Assembly (NCBI GenBank): GCA_943372585.1
Contig: CALRZF020000180.1
Coordinates: 1 to 7,719, forward strand
DNA: 7,719 nt
Reading direction: 5' to 3'
Source: RAM1 sp943372585
Lineage (GTDB): Bacteria; Pseudomonadota; Gammaproteobacteria; Burkholderiales; Burkholderiaceae_C
Both the position numbers and the translations under genes were made by a program. This document shows positions 1 to 5,385 of the stretch, one piece after another (position 1 is the stretch's first letter; each line of letters opens with the position of its first letter). The notes below the pieces were generated by a model. That model was not told where the DNA came from. It was given only the letters and a program-made list of their open reading frames with translations, and did not search any database.

Positions 1-39
1 CAGGATGCGGTCTCGGGCGCTGAGGGTGGCGAGGTCCAT
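1..39 (-). CDS. N-terminal fragment of a probable TetR/AcrR-family regulator (runs off the left edge)
   Basis: Reading leftward from the ATG at 39-37 gives 13 residues, MDLATLSARDRIL, with no stop before the edge. 'S-A-R-D-R-I-L' is the usual lead-in to the first helix of TetR-family DNA-binding domains (typically RDRILDAA), and the gene is divergent from a small enzyme-like gene across a large perfect dyad, as TetR autoregulated pairs often are. An in-frame ATG at 48-46 would add MLC; the next upstream in-frame ATG (72-70) is followed at once by a stop. A TACAAT -10-like hexamer (52-47, minus strand) would put the transcript start close to the ATG at 39, so a leaderless start is possible. 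Only 13 residues are visible, so the family call is an inference. Confidence 0.5.
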   Translation of the reverse strand, partial: MDLATLSARDRIL

Positions 40-49
40 GCAAAGCATT

Positions 50-96
50 GTAGACAAGTCTGTCTACTTCATGGCAAAGTAGACAGACTTGTCTAC
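50..96. promoter_or_regulatory. Perfect 20-bp inverted repeat, probable TetR-type operator between divergent genes
   Basis: The arms at 50-69 and 77-96 are exact reverse complements (GTAGACAAGTCTGTCTACTT against AAGTAGACAGACTTGTCTAC), separated by 7 bases. Each arm is itself a partial dyad, GTAGAC-N6-GTCTAC, so four half-sites are present. It fills most of the gap between the TetR-like fragment and the NTF2-like gene and lies over the likely promoters of both, which suggests autoregulation and co-repression. Binding by the adjacent regulator is inferred. Confidence 0.7.
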
Positions 97-108
97 CAAA
101 GGCCATCC

Positions 109-576
109 ATGGAAACCAAACCCCCGCTGCCGCCATTCACCGCCGACTCCGCCGCCCAGAAGGCCCGCATGGCCGAAGACGCCTGGAACAGCCGCGACCC
201 CGACCGCGTGGTGCAGGTCTATACCGAAGACACCGTGTGGCGCAACCGCGCCGAATTCCCCGTGGGCCGCGAACAGGTGCGCGGCTTTTTGCAGCGCAAA
301 TGGGCCCGGGAGCTGGACTACCGGCTCATCAAGGAAGTGTGGGCCTTCACCGCCAACCGCATCGCCGTGCGCTTTGCCTATGAGTGGCATGACGATTCAG
401 GCCACTGGTACCGCAGCTACGGCAACGAGAACTGGGAGTTCAACGAACAGGGCTTCATGCAACGCCGCTTTGCCAGCATCAACGACCTGCCCATCACGCC
501 GGCTGAGCGCAAGTTCCACTGGCCGCTGGGCCGCCGGCCGGACGACCACCCCGGCCTCAGCGATCTGGGGCTGTAG
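109..576 (+). CDS. DUF1348 / NTF2-like (SnoaL-fold) family protein
   Basis: The protein is 155 residues, cytoplasmic, with no signal peptide or membrane segment. The N-terminal part (about 13-45) has the NTF2-like opening helix followed by an 'A-W-N-S-R-D-P-D-R-V' turn, where many family members begin a cone-shaped pocket. Residues 70-128 (YRLIKEVWAFTANRIAVRF, then YEWHDDSG, RSYGNENWEF, ASINDLPI) match my recollection of the DUF1348 family closely. The family has no settled reaction, so none is assigned. The start at 109 is preceded by AAAGG at 98-102, and it begins just downstream of the 20-bp dyad, so the gene is probably controlled by the divergent TetR-type regulator. Its last 20 bases overlap the convergent LysR gene. 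Family assignment is firm; function is unknown. Confidence 0.85.
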   Translation: METKPPLPPFTADSAAQKARMAEDAWNSRDPDRVVQVYTEDTVWRNRAEFPVGREQVRGFLQRKWARELDYRLIKEVWAFTANRIAVRFAYEWHDDSGHWYRSYGNENWEFNEQGFMQRRFASINDLPITPAERKFHWPLGRRPDDHPGLSDLGL

Positions 577-1471
577 CCGTCGTTTTGGGGCCGAGCGACT
601 CGGCCAGGAAATCGACGAAGGCACGCACGCGGGCTACATGCTGGCGCCCCGGCAGGATCAGCGCCGACAGCGGCTGCGGGTCGTCGTCGTACTGGCCTGC
701 CAGCACCGGCACGAGCTGGCCCGCAGCCAGCGCCTGTTCGCCCAGGAAGTCGCCCAGCCACACGATGCCCATGCCCGCCACGGCCAGGTCCAGCAGCAAG
801 TCGGCGTTGTCCGCGCGGACGGTGCCGGTCACGGGCACCGGCAGCCGCCGCCCGTCCTGCACCATGGGCCACTGCGCCAGCCGTGCAAAACCCCTGAGGA
901 GCAGGCAGTTGTGCTGCAGCAGGTCCAGCGGCGCGCGGGGCGTGCCGCAGCGCGCCAGGTAGGCGGGGCTGGCGGCGATCACGCGCCGTACCGTGCCCAG
1001 GGGTTTGAGGATCAACCCGCTGTCGGCCAGCGGTCCCACGCGGATCGTCACGTCAATCTGCTCGGCCTCGGGGTCGATGCGCCGGTCGGTTACGGTCAGG
1101 TCCAGGCTCACCCCGGGGTACCTGGCATGGAATAGCGGAAGCAGGCGTGCGAGCCGGTAGCGTGCAAAAGCAGTGCCGGTGTTCACCCGGATCAGGCCCT
1201 GCATGCGGCCCTGGCTGGCCGCCATTTCGGCCTCGCCGGCGGCCACAGCGGCCAGCGCGGCGCGCGCGTGCGGCAGGTAGGCCTCACCCTCTTGCGTGAG
1301 CGCCAGGCGCCGGGTGCTACGGGCCAGCAGTTTTGTGCCCAGGTGCGCTTCCAGCCGCGTCACGATCCGGGCCGCCGCCGATGCGGTGATGCCGCCGGCC
1401 AGGCCTGCGGCCGCAAAAGATCCCAGGTCCACCGTATTGACGAAGACCGCCAGCGCATCTGTGGTTTGCAT
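557..1471 (-). CDS. LysR-family transcriptional regulator
   Basis: The protein is 304 residues, normal for the family. Residues 1-60 form the winged helix-turn-helix: MQTTDALAVFVNTVDLGSFA, then the recognition region ITASAAARIVTRLEAHLGTKLLARSTRRLALTQEG. A linker helix follows (about 63-88). Residues 92-292 form the periplasmic-binding-protein-like effector domain, opening 'GLIRVNTGTAFARYRLARLLPLF' in the manner of the CrgA-like subgroup. The frame is open to 1552, but the ATG at 1471-1469 gives the standard LysR N-terminus; the 27 extra residues would not fit the family. No strong Shine-Dalgarno is visible. It is divergent from the tautomerase-like gene, 110 bases away, which it probably regulates together with itself. 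The effector is unknown. Its 3' end overlaps the convergent DUF1348 gene by 20 bases. Confidence 0.93.
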   Translation of the reverse strand: MQTTDALAVFVNTVDLGSFAAAGLAGGITASAAARIVTRLEAHLGTKLLARSTRRLALTQEGEAYLPHARAALAAVAAGEAEMAASQGRMQGLIRVNTGTAFARYRLARLLPLFHARYPGVSLDLTVTDRRIDPEAEQIDVTIRVGPLADSGLILKPLGTVRRVIAASPAYLARCGTPRAPLDLLQHNCLLLRGFARLAQWPMVQDGRRLPVPVTGTVRADNADLLLDLAVAGMGIVWLGDFLGEQALAAGQLVPVLAGQYDDDPQPLSALILPGRQHVARVRAFVDFLAESLGPKTTATAPDR

Positions 1472-1478
1472 GGTGATG

Positions 1479-1501
1479 ATTGTGACCAGATTGGTCGCAA
1501 T
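1479..1501. promoter_or_regulatory. Candidate LysR operator dyad (10-bp arms, one mismatch)
   Basis: ATTGTGACCA (1479-1488) and TGGTCGCAAT (1492-1501) are inverted repeats matching at 9 of 10 positions around a 3-base spacer. The dyad lies 7 bases upstream of the LysR start on the minus strand, inside the divergent gap. It contains T-N11-A pairs of the LysR-box kind. The position fits autorepression; assignment to this LysR protein is inference. Confidence 0.5.
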
Positions 1502-1502
1502 G

Positions 1503-1535
1503 AGTGACGAAAATCTCACTTTATCTGCAGAGATT
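1503..1535. repeat. Two further short dyads in the LysR-tautomerase divergent gap
   Basis: AGTGA-N8-TCACT (1503-1520) and AATCTC-N12-GAGATT (1512-1535) are both perfect in their arms and overlap each other. They sit upstream of the tautomerase-like gene, where a LysR activation site or the promoter would be expected. With arms of only 5-6 bases, chance is a real alternative. No convincing -35/-10 pair is visible here. Confidence 0.3.
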
Positions 1536-1581
1536 CGATCAATAAACTGCACAGCACCTTCACTCTTTACAGGACACCCCC

Positions 1582-1983
1582 ATGCCGCTCGCTCGCATAT
1601 CCGTACCCGCCCACCTCAGCGCCGAACGCGTTCGCGCGCTGGCAGACGCCGTGCATGGCGGCCTGGTGGCCACCTGCAACGTGCCGGTGGATGACCACTT
1701 CCAGCTCATCACCCGCTTTGCGCCGGACGCGATGATCATCAACCCGACCTTTCCCGGCGTGCGCCGCACGGCGGACGCCAGCATTGTGGAAATCCATTTC
1801 CTGCGCGGTCGCACCGATGCCCAGAAGACCGCGCTGTACCGCCATGTGGCCGACGCCGCCGTGCACGGCGGCTTTGCGGGCGATGACATCTTTATCGCGC
1901 TGGTTGAAAACGGCCCCATGGACTGGTCCATGGGCCGGGGCGAGCCCTTTGCGGCCAGCCACGTGCCCGCAGCCCACGCCTGA
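1582..1983 (+). CDS. Tautomerase-superfamily enzyme, malonate semialdehyde decarboxylase-like
   Basis: The protein is 133 residues, about twice 4-oxalocrotonate tautomerase and close to the ~130 residues of malonate semialdehyde decarboxylase (MSAD) and YrdN-type members. It starts Met-Pro, so Met removal would expose the catalytic Pro-1. Numbered from that proline, Asp-37 in 'VPVDDHFQ' aligns with MSAD Asp-37 ('VPANDRYQ'), and Arg-74/Arg-76 in 'FLRGRTDAQK' align with MSAD Arg-73/Arg-75 ('ISRPRSEEQK') after a one-residue insertion. The C-terminal stretch 'IALVENGPMDWSMGRG' also parallels MSAD 'VALVENSDADWSFGRG'. These MSAD residues are recalled, not aligned by software. The start has AGGA at 1571-1574, 7 bases upstream. 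The divergent LysR gene is its likely regulator. The substrate is not known; a simple keto-enol tautomerase remains possible. Confidence 0.88.
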   Translation: MPLARISVPAHLSAERVRALADAVHGGLVATCNVPVDDHFQLITRFAPDAMIINPTFPGVRRTADASIVEIHFLRGRTDAQKTALYRHVADAAVHGGFAGDDIFIALVENGPMDWSMGRGEPFAASHVPAAHA

Positions 1984-1995
1984 GGCTGCACCAAT

Positions 1996-2012
1996 CTGGC
2001 ACAGCCATTGCT
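1996..2012 (+). promoter_or_regulatory. Predicted sigma-54 (RpoN) promoter upstream of the histidine kinase
   Basis: The sequence CTGGCACAGCCATTGCT fits the -24/-12 consensus YTGGCACG-N4-TTGCW at every position but one (A for the G of CACG). GG (1998-1999) and GC (2010-2011) are 10 bases apart, as required. The predicted start is near 2023, about two bases before the kinase ATG. It lies wholly in the 41-base gap after the tautomerase stop. An enhancer-binding activator of the NtrC class would be needed and is not encoded in this window. Confidence 0.6.
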
Positions 2013-2024
2013 TGCACCAAATGC

Positions 2025-3197
2025 ATGCATGCACTTGTCCAGGCCGATCCCGTGTGGCAGCACCAACTGGGGCTGCTGCTGGAATCCACGGGCGAGGGCA
2101 TCTTTGGCATCGACCTGGCCGGCCACTGCACTTTCATCAACCGGGCCGGCGCGCGCCTGCTGGGCTTTGAGCCGGCCGATGTGCTGGGCCACAACATGCA
2201 CGAGCTGACGCACCATTCGCACGCCGACGGCTCGCACTACCCCGACACCGACTGCCCCATCTTCAACGCCTTCCGCCAGGGGCTGCCCTGCCGCATCGAC
2301 ACCGAGGTGTTCTGGCGGCGCGACCGCAGCGCGTTCGCGGTGGAATATTCCAGCCACCCCATCATGGACGGCGCGCAGGTGCGCGGCGCGGTCATCACCT
2401 TTGTGGACATCACCGAGCGCAAGCGCGCCGCCGATGCGTTGCAAAAGGCCAAGGACGAGCTGGAGCTGCGCGTGGCCGAGCGCACGCGCGAGCTGTCGGT
2501 CGCTTTAGGCCAACTGCGCGAGCTGGCCGCCTATTCAGAAGGTGTGCGTGAAGACGAACGCACCCGCATCGCCCGCGAGGTGCACGACGAACTCGGCAGC
2601 CTGCTGGTGGCGCTGAAGATGGATGTGAACTGGCTGGACAAGCGCCTGAGCGAACAGCAGGCGCGCGAAGCGCAAGCCGCGCAGGACATGCGCGAGCGCA
2701 TGCGCAGCAAATGCCAGAACATGAGCCGCCTGATCGAGAACGCGGTGGACAACGTGGGCCGCATCATCACCGACCTGCGCCCCAGCATCCTGGACCACCA
2801 GGGACTGTGGGCTGCGCTGGAATGGCAGGCGCATGAATTCGTGCAGTCGGCCGAGCTGGCGCTCAACTGGCAGATGAACGTCGAGGGCGCACCCGAGCTG
2901 CCCGAGCCCGCCGCCATGGCGGTGTTTCGCATCTTTCAGGAAATGCTGTCCAACGTGGGCCGCCATGCGCAGGCGGGCCATGTGGATGTGCGCATTGAAG
3001 CCACCGCCGGGCAACTGGACATCACCGTGCGCGACGACGGCTGCGGCGCGCCGCCCGGGGCTTTCGAAGCCGCCACAGCCTACGGCGTGATGGGCATGCG
3101 CGAACGCGCCCGTCACTTTGGCGGCACGATCACCATCGAAAGCCAGGTTGGCCAGGGCTCCACATTCCACCTGCGCATGCCGCTACAAAATGAATAG
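2025..3197 (+). CDS. Soluble PAS-domain sensor histidine kinase (NarX/DegS-type, HisKA_3)
   Basis: The protein is 390 residues with no membrane segment, so a cytoplasmic sensor. Residues about 13-130 form a PAS domain (LLLESTGEGIFGIDLAG ... ITFVDITERKR) with a His/Cys-rich stretch at 61-90 (His-63, 64, 66, 71; Cys-77, Cys-89). Residues 131-175 are a coiled-coil linker. The HisKA_3 box 'REDERTRIAREVHDELGS' holds the phospho-accepting His-187, and the partner helix runs to about 256 (RIITDLRPSILD). The ATPase domain follows, with an N-box at 305-314 (Asn-310), DDGCG at 337-341, GVMGMRERARHFGG at 354-367 and GQGSTF at 376-381. All motifs are intact. The ATG at 2025 lies in a run of three overlapping ATGs and has no clear Shine-Dalgarno; GTG at 2052 is an alternative. 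It overlaps the response regulator gene by 8 bases, so the two are co-translated partners. The stimulus is unknown. Confidence 0.93.
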   Translation: MHALVQADPVWQHQLGLLLESTGEGIFGIDLAGHCTFINRAGARLLGFEPADVLGHNMHELTHHSHADGSHYPDTDCPIFNAFRQGLPCRIDTEVFWRRDRSAFAVEYSSHPIMDGAQVRGAVITFVDITERKRAADALQKAKDELELRVAERTRELSVALGQLRELAAYSEGVREDERTRIAREVHDELGSLLVALKMDVNWLDKRLSEQQAREAQAAQDMRERMRSKCQNMSRLIENAVDNVGRIITDLRPSILDHQGLWAALEWQAHEFVQSAELALNWQMNVEGAPELPEPAAMAVFRIFQEMLSNVGRHAQAGHVDVRIEATAGQLDITVRDDGCGAPPGAFEAATAYGVMGMRERARHFGGTITIESQVGQGSTFHLRMPLQNE

Positions 3198-3849
3198 CAA
3201 GCCCATCCGCGTATTGATAGGCGACGACCACCGCATCGTGCGCGAGGGCCTGAAGCAGATGCTGGCCGACGCGCCCGATATTGAAGTCTGCGCCGAAGCC
3301 ACCAACGGCCCCGACGTGCTGGCGGCCGTGCAATCGCTGGGCGGAGCGCAGGGCCTGAGCCTGGTGCTGCTGGACATTGCCATGCCCGGGCGCGACGGTC
3401 TGGACGTGCTGCAGGAACTGCGCAAGACCTGGCCTGCGCTGCCTGTGCTGATGCTCAGCACCTACCCCGAGAAGCAGTACGCCGTGCGCTGCATCAAGCT
3501 GGGCGCGGCCGGCTACCTGAACAAGAGCGCCGATCCCGACGACATGGTGGCCGCTGTGCGCAAGGTGGCCGCCGGCGGTGTGTATGTGACACCCGCCACG
3601 GCCGAGGCACTGGCCGGCGCCGTGAGCCGGGCCACGGCCAAAACCGGGCCCGAAGCACTGTCGCACCGCGAATACCAGGTGTTTCGCCTGCTCACAGCAG
3701 GGCACAGCGTGAGCGAAATTGGTGCACAGCTGAGCCTGGCCCCCAACACCGTCAGTACCTACCGCGCCCGCATCCTGGAAAAAACCGGCACCAAGAACGA
3801 TGTGGACCTGGCCCTGTATGCCCAAAGGCAGGCCACAGGGGCTGAATAA
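3190..3849 (+). CDS. NarL/FixJ-family response regulator
   Basis: The protein is 219 residues. The receiver domain (about 6-125) has acidic residues Asp-12/Asp-13, phospho-acceptor Asp-62 in 'LLDIAMPG', switch residues Ser-90/Thr-91 and Lys-112. The C-terminal LuxR-type helix-turn-helix (about 156-212) reads LSHREYQVFRLLTAGHSVSE, then IGAQLSLAPNTVSTYRARIL. The frame is open upstream inside the kinase gene, but the ATG at 3190 gives the standard receiver start (SKPIRVLIGDDHRIVREGL) and an 8-base overlap with the kinase stop, typical of translational coupling. It is presumably phosphorylated by that kinase. It lacks an AAA+ domain, so it cannot itself open a sigma-54 promoter. The next genes are the cyanate/nitrate transporter operon, a plausible target but unproven. 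Confidence 0.95.
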   Translation: MNSKPIRVLIGDDHRIVREGLKQMLADAPDIEVCAEATNGPDVLAAVQSLGGAQGLSLVLLDIAMPGRDGLDVLQELRKTWPALPVLMLSTYPEKQYAVRCIKLGAAGYLNKSADPDDMVAAVRKVAAGGVYVTPATAEALAGAVSRATAKTGPEALSHREYQVFRLLTAGHSVSEIGAQLSLAPNTVSTYRARILEKTGTKNDVDLALYAQRQATGAE

Positions 3850-3857
3850 GGGTGTTT

Positions 3858-3875
3858 TGTAGGGGCAGCCCTACA
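3858..3875. promoter_or_regulatory. Perfect palindrome TGTAGGG-N4-CCCTACA upstream of the transporter operon
   Basis: The 7-base arms match exactly around GCAG. The dyad starts 8 bases after the response regulator stop, centred about 90 bases upstream of the predicted sigma-54 start of the transporter operon. It could bind a LuxR-type regulator such as the neighbour. It could instead be a short terminator hairpin, but no T-run follows on either strand, which argues against an intrinsic terminator. Confidence 0.45.
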
Positions 3876-3881
3876 GGCTGT

Positions 3882-3896
3882 CGACCAGGCTGGCGC
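3882..3896. promoter_or_regulatory. Weak NtrC-like enhancer dyad
   Basis: CGACCA-GGC-TGGCGC matches the NtrC consensus GCACCA-N3-TGGTGC at 9 of the 12 specified positions, with the CCA-N3-TGG core intact. It is centred roughly 68 bases upstream of the predicted sigma-54 start. The match is imperfect and short, so it stands only as support for nitrogen control of this operon. Confidence 0.25.
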
Positions 3897-3929
3897 GATC
3901 TTCACCGTCGGCTGCCGTAACCCCCGCAA

Positions 3930-3946
3930 CTGGCCCGCAGCTTGCG
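3930..3946 (+). promoter_or_regulatory. Predicted sigma-54 (RpoN) promoter of the transporter-cyanase operon
   Basis: CTGGCCCGCAGCTTGCG fits YTGGCACG-N4-TTGCW with two mismatches (C for A in CACG, G for the final W). GG (3932-3933) and GC (3944-3945) are exactly 10 bases apart. The predicted start near 3957 leaves a 23-base leader containing the GAGG Shine-Dalgarno at 3970-3973 and then the ATG at 3980. This geometry favours 3980 over an in-frame ATG at 3947, which would lie upstream of the transcript start. Confidence 0.55.
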
Positions 3947-3979
3947 ATGGCATGGGCACCCAACTCTGCGAGGTGTGCC

Positions 3980-5383
3980 ATGTCCGAATTCTTCTCTCCT
4001 TACGATGCCGACCGCCCCCTGATGCTCAAGTGCACCTGCGGCCGTGACCATTCCGCGGCCGACCATCACGCCGAGGTGGCCGCCGATGCCGCGGCGGTGG
4101 AACTGCGCAAACGCAGCCTCACGAGTGAATTCGAGGCCTACAGCAACGAATTCATTGAAGCCACGCTGGTCAAGGCCCTGTTCCCGCAGGACGCGGTTCG
4201 CCGCAGGTTCCTGCGCGCGGTGGGCAAGGGCACGGCCATGGCCGCCATTGCCAGCGTGCTGCCGGTGGGCACCATGCAGGCCATGGCCCAGGACAAGGGC
4301 GCGCTTGAGAAAACCAACCTCAAGATCGGCTTCATCCCCATCACCTGCGCCACGCCGCTGATCATGGCGCACCCGCTGGGCTTCTACCAGAAGCAGGGCC
4401 TGAATGTAGAGGTGACCAAGACCGCGGGCTGGGCGCTGATCCGCGACAAGATGATCAACAAGGAATACGACGCCACGCACTTCCTGTCGCCCATGCCGCT
4501 GGCCATCAGCATGGGGCTGGGCTCCAACGCCACGCCCATGAACGTGGCCACCATCCAGAACATCAACGGCCAGGCCATCACCCTGAGCCTGAAGCACAAG
4601 AACAACCGCGACCCCAAGAACTGGAAGGGCTTCAAGTTCGCGATCCCGTTCGAATACAGCATGCACAACTTCCTGTTGCGCTACTACCTGGCTGAAGCCG
4701 GCCTGAACCCGGACACCGACGTGCAGCTGCGCGTGGTGCCCCCGGCCGAGATGGTGGCCAACCTGCGCGCGGGCAACATCGACGGCTTCCTGGGCCCGGA
4801 CCCGTTCAACCAGCGCGCCGTGTTCGAGGAAGTCGGCTTCATCCATGTGCTGACCAAGGACCTGTGGAACGGCCACCCCTGCTGTGCGTTTGGCACCAGC
4901 ACCGAATTCATCCAGAAGAACCCCAACACCTTTGCCGCGCTCTACCGCGCCGTGCTGACGGCCGCCGCCATGGCGCGCGACCCCAAGAACCGCGAGCTGA
5001 TCGCCAAGGTGATTGCACCCGCGCAGTACCTGAACCAGCCCGAGGCCGTGCTCAACCAGGTGCTGACCGGCAAGTTCGCCGACGGCCTGGGCAACGTGAA
5101 GAACGTGCCCGACCGCGCCGACTTCGACCCCATGCCCTGGCAGAGCATGGCGGTGTGGATGCTCACGCAGATGCAGCGCTGGGGCTATGTGAAGGGCGAC
5201 GTCAACTACAAGCAGATCGCCGAAAAGGTGTTCCTGATCACCGACGCCAAGAAGTACATGAAAGAGCTGGACCAGAAGGTGCCCGACGGCGCGTACCCCA
5301 AGTTCAAGATCATGGGCAAGGAATTTGACGCAGCCAAGGCGGCGGAATATTCCAAGAGCTTTGCCATCAGCAAGGCGGCCTGA
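3980..5383 (+). CDS. NrtA/CynA-type ABC transporter substrate-binding protein (nitrate/cyanate family)
   Basis: The protein is 467 residues. From about 112 (KTNLKIGFIPITCATPLIMA) it is a periplasmic binding protein of the CmpA/NrtA family, with family-like segments at 149-158 (AGWALIRDKM), 224-237 (EYSMHNFLLRYYLA) and 264-278 (AGNIDGFLGPDPFNQ). By recollection, Trp-151 and His-229 correspond to the Trp and His that contact nitrate in NrtA. A twin-arginine signal lies at 74-103: RRRFL, a hydrophobic stretch, and a likely cut after Ala-Met-Ala. It is preceded by an unusual ~73-residue extension containing Cys-18, Cys-20, His-24, His-29 and His-30. ATG 3980 has GAGG six bases upstream and is preferred to the ATG at 3947. 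It opens a four-gene operon ending in cyanase, so cyanate is the favoured ligand, with nitrate/nitrite possible. Confidence 0.9.
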   Translation: MSEFFSPYDADRPLMLKCTCGRDHSAADHHAEVAADAAAVELRKRSLTSEFEAYSNEFIEATLVKALFPQDAVRRRFLRAVGKGTAMAAIASVLPVGTMQAMAQDKGALEKTNLKIGFIPITCATPLIMAHPLGFYQKQGLNVEVTKTAGWALIRDKMINKEYDATHFLSPMPLAISMGLGSNATPMNVATIQNINGQAITLSLKHKNNRDPKNWKGFKFAIPFEYSMHNFLLRYYLAEAGLNPDTDVQLRVVPPAEMVANLRAGNIDGFLGPDPFNQRAVFEEVGFIHVLTKDLWNGHPCCAFGTSTEFIQKNPNTFAALYRAVLTAAAMARDPKNRELIAKVIAPAQYLNQPEAVLNQVLTGKFADGLGNVKNVPDRADFDPMPWQSMAVWMLTQMQRWGYVKGDVNYKQIAEKVFLITDAKKYMKELDQKVPDGAYPKFKIMGKEFDAAKAAEYSKSFAISKAA

Positions 5384-5385
5384 CC

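Noticed and set aside
89..1135. Long plus-strand open frame of 348 codons
   Set aside because: It crosses the DUF1348 gene in another frame and runs antisense through the LysR gene; it is Arg/Pro/Ala-rich with no recognisable domain, as expected of a GC-rich shadow frame.
1503..1520. CRP-type site
   Set aside because: AGTGA-N8-TCACT has the wrong spacing for TGTGA-N6-TCACA and only 5-base arms.
1560..2444. Minus-strand open frame of 294 codons across the tautomerase and kinase genes
   Set aside because: It is antisense to two well-supported genes, and its composition shows no family resemblance.
3858..3875. Intrinsic terminator after the response regulator
   Set aside because: The hairpin is not followed by a T-run on either strand; it is kept as a possible regulatory dyad instead.
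3947..3979. Upstream ATG start for the NrtA-like protein
   Set aside because: It lacks a Shine-Dalgarno and would lie before the predicted sigma-54 transcript start; ATG 3980 has GAGG at proper spacing.
3902..4876. Minus-strand open frame of 324 codons
   Set aside because: It is antisense to the NrtA-like gene and its promoter, with repetitive Gly/His/Val/Arg composition and no motif.
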